A stretch of DNA of 64,000 nt from Providencia sp. PROV188. Lineage in GTDB: Bacteria > Pseudomonadota > Gammaproteobacteria > Enterobacterales > Enterobacteriaceae. The notes beneath the pieces are model-generated. The model was not told the DNA's origin. It did no database searches and was given only the letters and a program-made list of their open reading frames with translations. Within the stretch, counting starts at the first letter, position 1. Each line of letters begins with the position of its first letter. Location: the NCBI RefSeq assembly GCF_027595165.1, contig NZ_CP097291.1:1178001-1242000 (forward strand), in the 5' to 3' direction. The translations under genes were made by a program, and so were the position numbers. Positions 48,492 to 62,125 of the stretch are shown in pieces.

Positions 48492-50258
48492 TCAAAGCTC
48501 CTCTTGGCGATGAGCGAGTAACTGGGCAAAAGCACCTTCAGACTGGCTCAGTTGTTGGTAATCACCACGCTGGATAATTTTTCCGTTAGACATGACCCAA
48601 ATTTGGTCGTAATCCATGGTTTCTTCCAGTAAATGGGTCACTAATAACGTGGTTTGCTGCTCAGATAATTGATTCAATGTTTCCATCACGCGCTGTTCGC
48701 TGTGAGCATCTAAGCTGGCAGCTGGCTCATCTAATAGCAACAAGCGAGAGGGTTTTAAGAGTACACGAGCGACAGCGACACGCTGGGCTTGCCCAACAGA
48801 AAGACGTGCTGCGAAATCACCTAAGCGAGTATTTAACCCATCCGGTAAGTTTGGCAAAAATTCCGCGACATAGGCTTTTTCGATCGCAGACTGAATTTCT
48901 GATTCAGTTGCATTGGGTTTTCCTAGGCAAATATTTTCCTGCAACGTTTGTTCAGGTAAATGTGGGTTTTGCCCAACCCAGCCGACCAAAGCACGCCACT
49001 GTTCAGGGCATAATTGATTGAGCTCATTGCCATTAATAGTGATGGAACCACGGTAAGGCAAGAAGCCAAGTAATAAGTTTAATAGGGAGCTTTTACCCGC
49101 ACCACTTTGACCTACTAAGGCGATGCGTTGTTGCGGCTCAATGGTGAAATCGAGAGGACCCGCTAGGATAGTGCCATCATGGGAGAGAACTTCTAGCTGC
49201 TTGGCTTCAATGCGAATAGGTTGTTCATCAATTACCTTATCGCCTTGTGGTAATTGTTCGTCACCTTGACTTTCGAGTAAGGTCACCAGAGATTCCGCGG
49301 CGCCTACTGCTTGGGCTTTTGCATGATAGTAAGTGCCTAGGTCGCGCAGCGGCTGGAAAAATTCTGGGGATAAAATCAGCGCAAGGAAACCTGCAAATAA
49401 TGTGACTGGCAGACCATAACTACCGAAACTTAACTCTCCAAGATAAGAGAATCCGAAATAAACGGCGACAACTGCAATGGAGATTGATGCGAAAAACTCT
49501 AAGACTCCCGACGATAAAAATGCCATACGCAGCACTTCCATGGTGCGAGAACGGAAGTCTTCGGTGGATTCACGAATCTGGGAGACTTCAGCTTTGCCAC
49601 GGAAAAATAAGCGTAGGGTGTCTAATCCTCGTAAACGGTCGAGGAAACTACCACTCAAACGGCTTAAGGCAAGGAAGTTACGGCGGTTAGCATCGGCAGC
49701 ACCGAGTCCTACCAGCGCCATGAAAATCGGAATTAACGGTGCGGTTGCAAATAAAATCAGCGCAGCTGCCCAGTTAAATGGGAAGATGGCAATCAAGATC
49801 ATGATTGGGATGATGGTGGCTAAATACATTTGCGGAAGATAGCGAGAATAGTAATCCTGCATGTCTTCAATCTGCTCAAGAATAATCGTTGCCCAGCTTC
49901 CTGCTGGCTTACCCTTGACCCAGACAGGGCCTAACTCTTGCAGTTTATCTAATACCATACCGCGGACTTGCTGCCTGACAACTTGTCCACATCGGTAGCC
50001 CGCGCGTTCACGAAGATAGTGAACAACACCGCGTAAAATAAAGACACTAATTAATAATGCAAAGTCAGTGAGGAGTTGCTCTCGTGGAATGTGGTCCATC
50101 ATGAGGGCTTGAAGGATCACAGCGAGGAACCAAGCCTGCGCAATAATTAATAAACCGCTGACTATGCCTAATAGCATAGAAATTCGGAGCCAACGCTTAG
50201 CAGGAGCGCTGTGTTGCTTTAACCAACGCACCAATTCAGTCTGTCTTGATTTATCCAT
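48492..50258 (-). CDS. cydD: Cysteine/glutathione ABC exporter subunit CydD
   Basis: CydD (588 residues) partners CydC. It opens MDKSRQTELVRWLKQHSAPAKRWL as in E. coli, has six membrane helices, the exporter loop MALVGLGAADANRRNFLALSRLSGSFLDRLRGLDTLRLFFRG, and an ATPase domain with Walker A GQSGAGKSS, signature LSVGQAQRVAVARVL, Walker B LLLLDEPAASLD and VTHLLEE. As in E. coli the signature has Val in place of the first Gly. It is the promoter-proximal gene of cydDC-aat. In E. coli trxB is next; here a DUF4153 gene intervenes. Confidence 0.97.
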   Translation of the reverse strand: MDKSRQTELVRWLKQHSAPAKRWLRISMLLGIVSGLLIIAQAWFLAVILQALMMDHIPREQLLTDFALLISVFILRGVVHYLRERAGYRCGQVVRQQVRGMVLDKLQELGPVWVKGKPAGSWATIILEQIEDMQDYYSRYLPQMYLATIIPIMILIAIFPFNWAAALILFATAPLIPIFMALVGLGAADANRRNFLALSRLSGSFLDRLRGLDTLRLFFRGKAEVSQIRESTEDFRSRTMEVLRMAFLSSGVLEFFASISIAVVAVYFGFSYLGELSFGSYGLPVTLFAGFLALILSPEFFQPLRDLGTYYHAKAQAVGAAESLVTLLESQGDEQLPQGDKVIDEQPIRIEAKQLEVLSHDGTILAGPLDFTIEPQQRIALVGQSGAGKSSLLNLLLGFLPYRGSITINGNELNQLCPEQWRALVGWVGQNPHLPEQTLQENICLGKPNATESEIQSAIEKAYVAEFLPNLPDGLNTRLGDFAARLSVGQAQRVAVARVLLKPSRLLLLDEPAASLDAHSEQRVMETLNQLSEQQTTLLVTHLLEETMDYDQIWVMSNGKIIQRGDYQQLSQSEGAFAQLLAHRQEEL

Positions 50259-50507
50259 AATGATTTAGTTAGCAGGTGTAGTTTTCATGTTATTGAGTGC
50301 AGTTAAGATAGTTGACTTTGTCATCAAATCTAACCGAATTTTTGCCTATCATAACAGCTTCCATCAGATATGTTACATAATAAAAGCCAGTTATTTGAAT
50401 AGAACAATTTTTGTTATCGATATGTTTTATAAAGGTAAATTATATGGGCGTAATATAATTAAATTTGAACTAACAGAGGATGTTACCGTTATTACAAAGA
50501 AAAAATA
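50259..50507. other. AT-rich interval upstream of cydD
   Basis: About 250 bases. A 73-codon + strand frame (50287-50508) is present, but it lacks a good ribosome site and family features and is not called. The cydDC promoter must lie here. Confidence 0.5.
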
Positions 50508-50539
50508 AGGTGGCTTAATTTATAATTGTTAAGCCACCT
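50500..50539 (-). terminator. Terminator of the DUF4153 gene
   Basis: AGGTGGCTTAA (50508-50518) pairs perfectly with TTAAGCCACCT (50529-50539). On the - strand it is followed by TTATTTTTTC. Confidence 0.9.
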
Positions 50540-50578
50540 ACATTTTAGGTTGAAATAATTTTGGGGGATTTTTGTGTG

Positions 50579-52267
50579 TTATTCAGGAACAATTTGCAAC
50601 CAGGTTTTTGGTTTCAACATAAACTGGTTGTTGAGTAGCTTATCCCATGCTGTTTTTTTGAATTGCATATCATCGAATACCTCTCTTTGCGTATCCACTA
50701 ATTTCCATGTGTTATCCGCGGACTGCCAAATAGTACATTCATAATCAAGGGACTCGGGTATGGAGTAGCACATCACCACGTCGTCAGTCCCATCGTTGTT
50801 TGCATCGGCCATAAATCCAAGGCATTCATAATTACTGTAATAATTGGTGCAATTCCATGCGTCGCGGATTCCGTCCTCCATATCAAACCAGCTTTGTGGC
50901 AATGGTTGGCTGCCTTTGGCGATGATAAGAACGTCTTTAAGTGGTTTAGGGACATCAGAGTAAGCGCCAACTTTGAGCTGTGCTTTCGTATCAGGGTCTT
51001 GCTCCAATTTTGCTAACGCCTCTTTTCCTTGCACTCCTAATTTCTCTAAGTCATAAGATAAATCGTAGTTAATTTTAATTTTGCCTTTTTCAACAGCCGC
51101 CATAATGCTGTTGACCGCAATGCGTTGGAAATCACCAATAGGGCTATTAATGACTAAGATTGTGGCGATTAAACCTAGAATAGCGACCTTATTTATCCTA
51201 CCGAGGGAGAATGCCCAGCGGCGTTGTTTTACTATGATTGTGATGCTGTAAGCTAAAATAATCAGGGCTAAAAATAGTGCAATAGTAAATGCATATAGCC
51301 TGCTCACACTCCAGCTATATTGGCTAACACGAACGAAAATACCGTACAGAGAAAGTGCAGAAAATGCATTTAGTAGAACGATGCTGATCAGTACAAAGCC
51401 ATTGATAATAGGTTTAAATTGGAATTGGGTTGTGCCATCGCCATAAAGGGCATTAATAAATATAATATTTAAAATCACAAAGCAAAGCATGGTGCCAGAA
51501 CCTAGCTCTGAAGCTGTGTAATGCACACCAGTTAATATGGATACAACCAAGCCAGCTAAGAAAATTACGGCGATTAAACTGAGTAAGGGTAGGAAAAATT
51601 GCGAGAAATATTTGGCGATGTTGTTCAGTTGCATCACCAATTTGGAACGTAAAAAGAGCAAGCTAGTATTAAAACCAACTAAAAATGCTATCCAAAGGAC
51701 AATATAGTGACCAAGAAATTGGCTGAGTGTTGATAGATTGACAATGCCGAATAAAAAGCTGGCTTGCTTGACAATCAGCGCTAGTAAGCCCCCAATGGCA
51801 CAGGCGAAAAGACCAAATAAGGTGTTACGGAAATAGTGCCCGACTAAGCAGCTGTAATCAGCTTTCCAGGTTCCTGTGGCTTGGCGGTTTTGCATCCAAG
51901 GCAATATGAAAAAAATCAGGACAGTGAGCGTCGTAATAGAGAGGAATGGGTCATTGTTATCAGAAGTACCAATATCAAGGCTTTGCCAAGTATTGATCCA
52001 AAAAACAAGCACAATCGTTAGGATAATATTGAAATAAAACACCGCTTGCTTGGCATTGGTAATAAGAAAGCTGATAACCGAAGGAACAAAAATAGCCAAC
52101 ATCATGGGTAAATAAGCCCATGTAGGGCTTAATGGAATTTCTATGGAATAATCAAGAGTGGCGGTGATGACAATTCCTTGAATAACCGATAGCAAGATAA
52201 CAATGAAATACGCCAGCTTATTAAGTGAACCCATAAAGTTGGGCTCTTTTTGCGTTTGAGGCTCCAT
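50579..52267 (-). CDS. DUF4153 multi-span membrane protein
   Basis: This is a 562-residue protein. About ten hydrophobic spans fill residues 15-385, including the family-typical GSGTMLCFVILNIIFINALYGDG. A C-terminal soluble part of about 170 residues follows (YDLEKLGVQGKEALAKLEQD, then a Cys-rich, Asp-rich stretch NCTNYYSNYECLGFMADANNDGTDDVVMCYS). The D-A-N-N-D-G-T-D-D segment looks like a calcium-binding or FG-GAP-like loop. Function is unknown. RBS AAGGAAG precedes ATG. It is inserted between cydD and trxB relative to E. coli and has its own terminator, so it is probably a separate transcription unit. Confidence 0.78.
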   Translation of the reverse strand: MEPQTQKEPNFMGSLNKLAYFIVILLSVIQGIVITATLDYSIEIPLSPTWAYLPMMLAIFVPSVISFLITNAKQAVFYFNIILTIVLVFWINTWQSLDIGTSDNNDPFLSITTLTVLIFFILPWMQNRQATGTWKADYSCLVGHYFRNTLFGLFACAIGGLLALIVKQASFLFGIVNLSTLSQFLGHYIVLWIAFLVGFNTSLLFLRSKLVMQLNNIAKYFSQFFLPLLSLIAVIFLAGLVVSILTGVHYTASELGSGTMLCFVILNIIFINALYGDGTTQFQFKPIINGFVLISIVLLNAFSALSLYGIFVRVSQYSWSVSRLYAFTIALFLALIILAYSITIIVKQRRWAFSLGRINKVAILGLIATILVINSPIGDFQRIAVNSIMAAVEKGKIKINYDLSYDLEKLGVQGKEALAKLEQDPDTKAQLKVGAYSDVPKPLKDVLIIAKGSQPLPQSWFDMEDGIRDAWNCTNYYSNYECLGFMADANNDGTDDVVMCYSIPESLDYECTIWQSADNTWKLVDTQREVFDDMQFKKTAWDKLLNNQFMLKPKTWLQIVPE

Positions 52268-52387
52268 GTCACTTCCTTATTTGAATGAACAAGATAATTA
52301 AATTGAGTATAGGCATGGGGTAAAAAGAGGAATATAAACTTGCTCCTAATTCAGAATGGAATAGCGCTTTATTTTTAAAATAGGAAT

Positions 52388-52450
52388 AAATAAAAAGCCC
52401 CATTCTATTTCGCTGCGAACTTAATGAACGACAACGCAAAAATGGGGCTT
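52388..52450 (-). terminator. Terminator of trxB
   Basis: On the - strand AAGCCCCATT (52450-52441) pairs with AATGGGGCTT (52404-52395) across a 36-base loop and runs into TTTATTTATT. The loop is long, but stem and T run are clear. Confidence 0.78.
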
Positions 52451-52469
52451 CTATTTTTAGATTAAAAAA

Positions 52470-53985
<1,516 letters not shown>

Positions 53986-54480
53986 ATGATTGACAATAAA
54001 AAGCGTCCTGGCAAAGACCTTGACCGTATTGACAGGAATATACTGAACGAATTGCAAAAAGACGGGCGTATCTCTAACGTTGAACTATCTAAGCGTGTTG
54101 GTTTATCTCCAACGCCATGTTTAGAGCGTGTTCGTCGTCTTGAAAGACAGGGTTTCATTTCTGGTTATACCGCACTGTTGAATCCACATTATTTAGATGC
54201 ATCGCTGCTGGTTTTCGTTGAAATCACTTTAAACCGTGGCGCGCCAGATGTGTTCGAACAATTCAACACAGCAGTTCAAAAACTTGAAGAAATTCAAGAG
54301 TGTCACCTCGTTTCCGGTGACTTTGACTATCTGTTGAAAACGCGTGTGCCAGATATGTCCGCATATCGTAAACTGCTAGGTGAAACGTTATTACGCCTTC
54401 CGGGTGTAAATGACACTCGTACCTACGTAGTTATGGAAGAAGTGAAACAAAGCAACCGCTTAGTGATTAAAACTCGCTAA
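53986..54480 (+). CDS. lrp: Leucine-responsive regulatory protein
   Basis: Lrp (164 residues) is almost identical to the E. coli protein (KRPGKDLDRIDRNILNELQKDGRISNVELSKRVGLSPTPCLERVRRLERQGFI). The N-terminal helix-turn-helix covers about residues 14-62 and the C-terminal RAM effector domain 70-155. It is an octameric global regulator of amino-acid metabolism and transport that responds to leucine. Likely targets in this window include sdaC, judged by E. coli knowledge. GAGAGATAAGAG lies upstream of the ATG. Confidence 0.99.
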   Translation: MIDNKKRPGKDLDRIDRNILNELQKDGRISNVELSKRVGLSPTPCLERVRRLERQGFISGYTALLNPHYLDASLLVFVEITLNRGAPDVFEQFNTAVQKLEEIQECHLVSGDFDYLLKTRVPDMSAYRKLLGETLLRLPGVNDTRTYVVMEEVKQSNRLVIKTR

Positions 54481-54537
54481 TTGCGCTTTGTGTGCATCAT
54501 TCCTGCACAGCAATCTGCATTGTTGTCGCACTGCTGT

Positions 54538-54575
54538 TTCAACGCTGGGTTTACTCAGCGTTGTTCCGTTTTTAA
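54538..54575 (+). terminator. Probable terminator of lrp
   Basis: CAACGCTG (54540-54547) pairs with CAGCGTTG (54556-54563) and is followed by TTCCGTTTTT. A second small stem TGTGCA/TGCACA lies at 54491-54509. Confidence 0.7.
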
Positions 54576-54892
54576 GCACCATGATTTTTCTCTTTAATTC
54601 TCCCAATGGTTCTTTTTCGAACATTCTCTCGTCACTGTCTGCGATAGACTCAAAATTAGTCAGAAATTTTCATTTCAATTTATTGATTTTAAAGCTATAA
54701 ACAATTAAGAATTTTGACCTTAAATAGAGTTTGAAACCCTATTCGTAAGATGAAATACTGAGTCTTATGGTCTCTATGGTGTGATAATTTGTCTTAATCG
54801 TCTTAATGCAGGCGCGTTTAGGGGATTAGTGTTAGAATAATCATAGGATAATCACGTATTAAGCAAGAACATCAGTCAGTAAAGAAACAATA
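54576..54892 (+). other. Upstream region of ftsK
   Basis: About 320 bases, AT-rich. No gene or small RNA signal is convincing. It probably contains the ftsK promoter. Confidence 0.5.
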
Positions 54893-57800
54893 ATGAGCCA
54901 AGAATATACCGAAGATAAGTACATCAAATTTAAAAAGCTCAGTAGCGGCAGACGGCTATTAGAGGTGATTTTGTTGGCAATCTGCCTCTGTGCGATTTTT
55001 CTTATGGTCGCGCTATGGAGTTTTAATCCTTCTGACCCGAGTTGGTCGCAAACTAACTGGGATGCCCCCGTTAAAAATTTAGGGGGAAGTATTGGCTCAT
55101 GGAGTGCGGATATCCTGTTTTCTGCATTTGGTATTCTCGCGTTTGCGATCCCGCCATTATTGTTACTCGGGTGTTGGGCAATTTATCACTATGAAAGCCA
55201 ACGCCGCTATATTGACTTTTTCTCGCTCTCTTTACGCCTCATTGGCGGGTTAGCGCTGATCCTTTCATCTTGTGGTTTAGCCGCGCTCAACTTTGATGAT
55301 TTACCCAACTTCGCCTCTGGCGGGGTCATTGGTAGTGTATTCAGTAATGCAATTATGCCGTGGTTTAACTCATTGGGCGCTACCTTGGCGCTGTTATTCC
55401 TCTGGGCAATCAGTTTCACCCTATTCACGGGTTGGTCTTGGCTGACGATCGCAGAAAAAATAGGGGCAGGGATATTACTTCCTATCACATTGCTAACAAA
55501 CCGTGCCCGTGGTGATGAACTTGATGACTACGATTATGATGTTGAAGAGACGGAAGAGGCGCTACAGCGTGCTCAAATCGCTGAACATCAAGCAAATGAT
55601 GAAAACCAACAATTTGATGCGGATGATGTTCTGTTTTCCGCCCCAACAGTCTCTGAGCTCGTTTCTGAGGATGTGCAGCTTGCGACTGAGCCACAGGTTA
55701 TGGCGGATCCTCTATTAACGGCTGCGCCGCAATCCATTATTGAGCAAGCCCAGCCAAGCGCTTCTTTGGCAGAGCAGCCTACCTTTATTGCTCAACCAGC
55801 AGAAAATACAGCTTTACCGACATTTTCCGCGACAGAAGAGCCTTCAGCGACCAAAGAGCCGCAAACTTACCATTTTGAAGTGCCTGATGATTATCAGCCT
55901 CAAGTGGCACCGACTCAGGCATCTTCTCCTGCGCCTGTTATGCCTCAAGAACCAACATTTACGCCTGAGCCCGTTTTTGCTCCGGAACCTGTTTTTGAGT
56001 CTAAGCCTACAGCCCCAGTATTTACATCGCCACAGTTTACGCCTTTAGAGCCAACCATTGATATGGGAAGCCCTGACGTGAGTGAATCCTCGGTAACTAG
56101 CCGTGTTGCCGATCCTGCGGCGTTAGCAGCTGCGGGTATTTCGATTGCAGCGATGGAACGCCACGCGCAAGTGAAAAAGAATCTGGAGCCAGAATTACCT
56201 CGTCCAAATCCAGTTCGTTTACCGACTCGCCGTGAGCTGTATGGTATTCGTATTCCATCTCAGCGTGATGCAGAGCTTCAACGTCGTCAAGAAGAGGCCT
56301 CTCAGCGTGAGCAGGTATATCAGCAATGGTCTGCGACTGAAGAACCTGAAAATGAAGTGAAAACTAATGATGAGCTAGAGCAAGAAAGGTTGTTGCGCGT
56401 TCAATTCTTAGAGCAGCAACGTCAACGCTACGGCGAGCCAGATACGGATATGCAGGAGTTTGACGCTGCATTCCAGGTTAACCAGCCTGCGGTTGATTCT
56501 GTTGCCGCTTCAGATATTGCGCCAGAGCCAGAAACTCATCAAGATTATATGCCTGCGAGTACGTTTACTCAGCCAGAAATTGAACATCGTTGGGCTTCTG
56601 CTCCAGCATTTACGCCAGCTTTTGAGCCTACAAAGCAAATAGAGCCAACTTCACCTTCAGATATCCATCGCTTTACTGCCCATGCTGATGATGAGCATGA
56701 GCAGGATAATGATCTGGATGATTTTGAACCTAAAATTGATTTAAGTACGCCATTATCGGCATTTGAGCGTTTCTCGCCGGTGGATGATTTAGTCGATGAT
56801 GAACCTGCAGCGCCGCTGTTTATGCCGTCATTTACCGAACCGCCAGTGCAAGCACATTCGATAACGCAAGAACAGCCAATAACACCGGCAAATAATGGAA
56901 ATGAATTTGTTGCTCATCCTGCGGGGCAGCCTCAAACTGCAGCACAGCAGCCACAGCAGCCACAGCAGCCACAGCAGCCACAGCAGCCACAGCAGCCACA
57001 GCAGCCACAGCAGCCACAGCAGCCACAGCAGGATAGTTTATTCCACCCATTCTTAGTACGTAACGACCAACCGTTACCGAAACCAACGACGCCAATGCCG
57101 TCGCTTGACCTACTGGCGAGTCCACCAGAGCAAGAAGAGCCAGTGGATATGTTCAAATTAGAGCAAACCGCAAGGTTAATTGAAGCACGCTTGAACGATT
57201 ATCGGGTTAAAGCTGAAGTGGTTGGCTTCTCTCCAGGTCCCGTAATCACCCGTTTTGAGTTGGATCTTGCGCCGGGAGTGAAAGCAGCTCGAATTTCCAC
57301 GTTATCTCGAGATCTTGCGCGTTCATTGTCGACAACAGCGGTTCGTGTTGTTGAGGTGATTCCAGGTAAACCCTATGTTGGTTTAGAGTTACCGAATGAA
57401 AAACGCCAAACCGTTTATTTGAGTGAAGTTTTAGACTGTGATGATTTTAGAAAAAATCCATCGCCGCTGACGATTGTTTTAGGGAAAGATATCGAAGGTG
57501 ATCCGGTTGTTGCCGACTTGGCAAAAATGCCGCACTTATTAGTGGCGGGTACAACGGGATCCGGTAAGTCGGTTGGGGTCAATGCGATGATCCTGAGTAT
57601 CTTATATAAAGCGAAGCCTGAAGATGTTCGCTTTATTATGATAGACCCGAAAATGCTGGAACTTTCTATCTATGAAGGGATCCCGCACCTGTTAACTGAA
57701 GTCGTTACTGACATGAAAGATGCAGCGAATGCGCTACGTTGGTGTGTCAATGAAATGGAACGCCGTTATAAACTGATGTCAGCATTAGGCGTACGTAATC

Positions 57801-58573
57801 TCGCGGGTTACAACGACAAAATTAAAGCGGCAGCGGATATGAATCGCCCAATCCCAGATCCATTCTGGAAGCCTGGCGACAGTATGGATATGGAACATCC
57901 AATGCTGAAAAAAGAACCTTATATCGTGGTGATGGTGGACGAATTTGCGGACTTAATGATGACCGCAGGGAAGAAAGTGGAAGAGTTGATTGCTCGTTTA
58001 GCACAAAAAGCGCGTGCAGCCGGTATCCACCTCGTTTTAGCGACCCAACGTCCATCGGTTGACATCATTACTGGGTTAATTAAAGCCAATATTCCAACGC
58101 GTATCGCCTTTACGGTATCGAGTAAGATTGACTCGCGCACTATTCTTGACCAAGGTGGTGCTGAATCACTGCTGGGTATGGGGGATATGCTGTATCTGCC
58201 ACCAAACTCATCGATTCCAGTGCGTGTTCACGGTGCATTTGTCCGTGACCAAGAAGTTCACGCTGTCGTAAATGATTGGAAAGCACGCGGGAAACCGCAA
58301 TATATTGATAGCATCACGACATGTAGCGATGATAGTGAAGGCGGTGGAAGTTCAGATAATGGTGATGAGGATCTCGACCCGTTATTTGATCAAGCTGTCG
58401 AATTTGTTGTTGAAAAACAAAGGGTATCCATCTCCGGTGTACAACGTCAATTCCGTATCGGTTACAACCGTGCAGCTCGGATTGTTGAGCAAATGGAAGA
58501 TCAAGGGATTGTCAGTGAACCGGGGCATAATGGAAACCGAGAAGTATTAGCCCCGCCATCAATGGGATATTAA
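54893..58573 (+). CDS. ftsK: DNA translocase FtsK
   Basis: FtsK (1226 residues) couples septum formation to chromosome segregation. Residues about 22-195 hold four to five membrane helices that target the divisome. A long Pro/Gln/Glu-rich linker (about 200-730) includes a PQQ tandem repeat. The motor domain has Walker [13 protein letters not shown] (about residue 886) and Walker [15 protein letters not shown]. The C-terminal gamma winged helix ([36 protein letters not shown]) reads KOPS sites and activates XerD at dif. It starts MSQEYTEDK like E. coli FtsK; the linker is slightly shorter than in E. coli. It precedes lolA as in other Enterobacterales. Confidence 0.98.
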   Translation: MSQEYTEDKYIKFKKLSSGRRLLEVILLAICLCAIFLMVALWSFNPSDPSWSQTNWDAPVKNLGGSIGSWSADILFSAFGILAFAIPPLLLLGCWAIYHYESQRRYIDFFSLSLRLIGGLALILSSCGLAALNFDDLPNFASGGVIGSVFSNAIMPWFNSLGATLALLFLWAISFTLFTGWSWLTIAEKIGAGILLPITLLTNRARGDELDDYDYDVEETEEALQRAQIAEHQANDENQQFDADDVLFSAPTVSELVSEDVQLATEPQVMADPLLTAAPQSIIEQAQPSASLAEQPTFIAQPAENTALPTFSATEEPSATKEPQTYHFEVPDDYQPQVAPTQASSPAPVMPQEPTFTPEPVFAPEPVFESKPTAPVFTSPQFTPLEPTIDMGSPDVSESSVTSRVADPAALAAAGISIAAMERHAQVKKNLEPELPRPNPVRLPTRRELYGIRIPSQRDAELQRRQEEASQREQVYQQWSATEEPENEVKTNDELEQERLLRVQFLEQQRQRYGEPDTDMQEFDAAFQVNQPAVDSVAASDIAPEPETHQDYMPASTFTQPEIEHRWASAPAFTPAFEPTKQIEPTSPSDIHRFTAHADDEHEQDNDLDDFEPKIDLSTPLSAFERFSPVDDLVDDEPAAPLFMPSFTEPPVQAHSITQEQPITPANNGNEFVAHPAGQPQTAAQQPQQPQQPQQPQQPQQPQQPQQPQQPQQDSLFHPFLVRNDQPLPKPTTPMPSLDLLASPPEQEEPVDMFKLEQTARLIEARLNDYRVKAEVVGFSPGPVITRFELDLAPGVKAARISTLSRDLARSLSTTAVRVVEVIPGKPYVGLELPNEKRQTVYLSEVLDCDDFRKNPSPLTIVLGKDIEGDPVVADLAKMPHLLVAGTTGSGKSVGVNAMILSILYKAKPEDVRFIMIDPKMLELSIYEGIPHLLTEVVTDMKDAANALRWCVNEMERRYKLMSALGVRNLAGYNDKIKAAADMNRPIPDPFWKPGDSMDMEHPMLKKEPYIVVMVDEFADLMMTAGKKVEELIARLAQKARAAGIHLVLATQRPSVDIITGLIKANIPTRIAFTVSSKIDSRTILDQGGAESLLGMGDMLYLPPNSSIPVRVHGAFVRDQEVHAVVNDWKARGKPQYIDSITTCSDDSEGGGSSDNGDEDLDPLFDQAVEFVVEKQRVSISGVQRQFRIGYNRAARIVEQMEDQGIVSEPGHNGNREVLAPPSMGY
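56951..57031 (+). repeat. 9-bp tandem repeat in the ftsK linker (nine copies)
   Basis: CCACAGCAG is repeated nine times without change from 56951 to 57031 and encodes a PQQ tripeptide array. Perfect identity suggests recent slippage; copy changes keep the reading frame. Confidence 0.95.
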
Positions 58574-58602
58574 TATTTCATGTGCTAATTGCTGGTTTAA
58601 TT

Positions 58603-58632
58603 CAAGGGGTGTATAAAGACATACGCCCCTTG
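58603..58632 (+). terminator. Hairpin between ftsK and lolA
   Basis: CAAGGGG (58603-58609) pairs with CCCCTTG (58626-58632), extended by TGTAT/ATACG with one G-U pair. The following sequence is not T-rich at once, so it may be a partial terminator or attenuator. Confidence 0.5.
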
Positions 58633-58659
58633 TGGTATTAATTTTAAGGTCTTTTCTCG

Positions 58660-59280
58660 ATGAAAAAAATGATGTTGTTAGGTGCATTAGCCCTGAGTTT
58701 AAACGTAGGTCAAGTATTGGCAGATGCGAGTCAAGACCTTCAAGATCGACTGAGTAAAGTGAATAGCTTCCAAGCGAGCTTTTCTCAGAAAGTAACTAGC
58801 CCAGAAGGTGATCTTATCCAAGAGGGTGTCGGTGACTTGTGGATTGAACGCCCTAACTTATTTAACTGGAATATGACTTCGCCGGATGAAAGTGTTCTGG
58901 TATCAGACGGTAAAAACCTGTGGTTTTACAACCCATTTGTTGAGCAAGTGACGGTGACAAACTTAGCTGATGCTACCCAAGATACGCCATTCCTGCTATT
59001 AACTCGCAACAATCCGCAGGATTGGAAACAGTATTCTATTGTCCAACAGGGCAATACGTTTGATCTGAAACCAAAACAATCTAACGGGACATTAAAAAGT
59101 TTCTCTATTACGGTTAACCCACAAGGGACGATTGAGAAATTTGCTGCGGTTGAACAAGACGGACAAACCAGCGCCTATCAATTAAAACAGCAAAAAAATG
59201 GCCCAGTTGACCCAAGTAAATTCAAATTTACAGTACCAAAAGGGGTCACATTGGATGACCAGCGTTCTCGCGCTCACTAA
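58660..59280 (+). CDS. lolA: Outer-membrane lipoprotein carrier LolA
   Basis: LolA (206 residues) is a periplasmic chaperone that takes lipoproteins from LolCDE and gives them to LolB. A signal peptide is cleaved after VLA ([24 protein letters not shown]). The mature protein shows [62 protein letters not shown] and [12 protein letters not shown], and ends [13 protein letters not shown], as in E. coli. It lies between ftsK and rarA, 24 bases before the latter. Confidence 0.97.
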   Translation: MKKMMLLGALALSLNVGQVLADASQDLQDRLSKVNSFQASFSQKVTSPEGDLIQEGVGDLWIERPNLFNWNMTSPDESVLVSDGKNLWFYNPFVEQVTVTNLADATQDTPFLLLTRNNPQDWKQYSIVQQGNTFDLKPKQSNGTLKSFSITVNPQGTIEKFAAVEQDGQTSAYQLKQQKNGPVDPSKFKFTVPKGVTLDDQRSRAH

Positions 59281-59304
59281 TATCTAGGGAGTAAAGAGGG
59301 TCTC

Positions 59305-60648
59305 GTGGGTAACTTATCTCTCGATTTTTCACAAAATGAATTCCAACCTCTGGCTGCGCGTATGCGGCCAGAAACGCTTGAGCAATATATTGGTCAAACA
59401 CATTTACTTGCCGAAGGTAAACCATTACCACGTGCGATTAAGGCGGGTCATTTACACTCAATGATCTTGTGGGGACCTCCGGGAACGGGGAAAACTACTT
59501 TGGCTGAAATTATTGGTCACTATGCACAAGCGGATATCGAGCGCATTTCTGCGGTAACTTCAGGGATCAAAGAGATCCGTGAATCTATCGAAAAAGCGCG
59601 CCAAAATCGCAGTGCGGGGCGAAGAACCATTTTGTTTGTGGATGAAGTTCACCGCTTTAATAAAAGCCAGCAAGATGCTTTTTTACCTCATATTGAAGAC
59701 GGTACCATCACTTTTATTGGTGCGACTACCGAAAACCCATCATTCGAACTCAACTCGGCACTACTTTCTCGCGCAAGAGTCTATCTATTAAAATCCTTAG
59801 AAAGTAGTGAAATTGAAGAAGTGCTGTTACAGGCATTGGGCGATAGCACCCGGGGTTTAGGTGGACAAAATATCGTTCTTCCAGATAGTACCCGAAAAAT
59901 GATCGCTGACTTGGTTAATGGGGATGCAAGGCGCTCATTGAATCTGCTGGAAATGATGTCGGATATGGCGGAGGCAGATAACCAAGGTCAACGAGTGTTA
60001 ACTGCCGAGTTGCTCAAAGAAGTGAGTGGTGAACGCGCAGCGCGTTTCGATAATAAGGGTGACCGTTACTATGATTTGATTTCTGCGTTGCATAAATCAG
60101 TTCGTGGTTCAGCTCCCGATGCTGCACTTTATTGGTATGCTCGGATTATTACTGCGGGCGGTGATCCTCTGTATGTCGCTCGTCGTTTATTGGCGATTGC
60201 CTCTGAAGATGTCGGGAATGCCGATCCTCGAGCCATGCAAGTGGCGATTTCAGCATGGGATTGTTTTACTCGTGTAGGCCCGGCGGAAGGGGAGCGAGCT
60301 ATCGCTCAAGCCATTGTTTATCTTGCATGCGCACCGAAAAGTAATGCCGTTTACACCGCGTATAAAGCCGCAATTAAAGATGCTCAAATGCAGCCAGATT
60401 ATGATGTTCCTGAACATTTAAGAAATGCCCCTACCAAATTAATGAAAGAGTTAGGTGTCGGTAAAGAGTATCGTTATGCTCACGACGAGCCTAATGCTTA
60501 CGCGGCGGGTGAAAATTATTTCCCTGAACCGATGAAAGCGACGCAATACTATTACCCAACGGCACGCGGGCTAGAAGGCAAAATTGCTGAAAAACTCGAC
60601 TGGTTAGCCCAACAAGATCAAATTAGCACAACAAAACGCTATCGCTAA
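59305..60648 (+). CDS. rarA: Replication-associated recombination AAA+ ATPase RarA
   Basis: RarA (447 residues) is a clamp-loader-like AAA+ protein of stalled replication forks (MgsA/WRNIP1 family). The start is GTG at 59305 ([23 protein letters not shown]), matching E. coli RarA. Walker A is [10 protein letters not shown] (about 56-65), Walker [12 protein letters not shown], then sensor 1 [14 protein letters not shown] and the Arg finger stretch [13 protein letters not shown]. The C-terminal tetramerisation domain contains [36 protein letters not shown] sequence. It is probably co-transcribed with lolA. Confidence 0.97.
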   Translation: MGNLSLDFSQNEFQPLAARMRPETLEQYIGQTHLLAEGKPLPRAIKAGHLHSMILWGPPGTGKTTLAEIIGHYAQADIERISAVTSGIKEIRESIEKARQNRSAGRRTILFVDEVHRFNKSQQDAFLPHIEDGTITFIGATTENPSFELNSALLSRARVYLLKSLESSEIEEVLLQALGDSTRGLGGQNIVLPDSTRKMIADLVNGDARRSLNLLEMMSDMAEADNQGQRVLTAELLKEVSGERAARFDNKGDRYYDLISALHKSVRGSAPDAALYWYARIITAGGDPLYVARRLLAIASEDVGNADPRAMQVAISAWDCFTRVGPAEGERAIAQAIVYLACAPKSNAVYTAYKAAIKDAQMQPDYDVPEHLRNAPTKLMKELGVGKEYRYAHDEPNAYAAGENYFPEPMKATQYYYPTARGLEGKIAEKLDWLAQQDQISTTKRYR

Positions 60649-60735
60649 TCGGGTCAATGCGGTAAGGTTATAAAGCAATAAAATATTCTAAATATAACGC
60701 CGGAGCGCGTTATATTCGCTCTCACAATTGACTAA

Positions 60736-62046
<1,311 letters not shown>

Positions 62047-62064
62047 TTGATATATTTGATGTTG

Positions 62065-62104
62065 AAGGCTGAGCTTGGTTTTAGACTGGGTTCAGCCTTT
62101 TTTA
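62065..62104 (+). terminator. Rho-independent terminator of serS
   Basis: AAGGCTGA (62065-62072) pairs with TTCAGCCTT (62091-62099) over an 18-base loop and leads into TTTTTTA. Confidence 0.88.
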
Positions 62105-62125
62105 TTGTAAAAATAAGTGGTTAAG

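Noticed and set aside
50287..50508. 73-codon frame between cydD and the DUF4153 gene
   Set aside because: It lies in AT-rich spacer, ends at a terminator belonging to the other strand, and has no ribosome site or similarity I recognise.
56832..57156. Antisense frames rich in CGC or AAV repeats opposite ftsK
   Set aside because: They are by-products of the CCACAGCAG repeat read backwards and show no other coding features.
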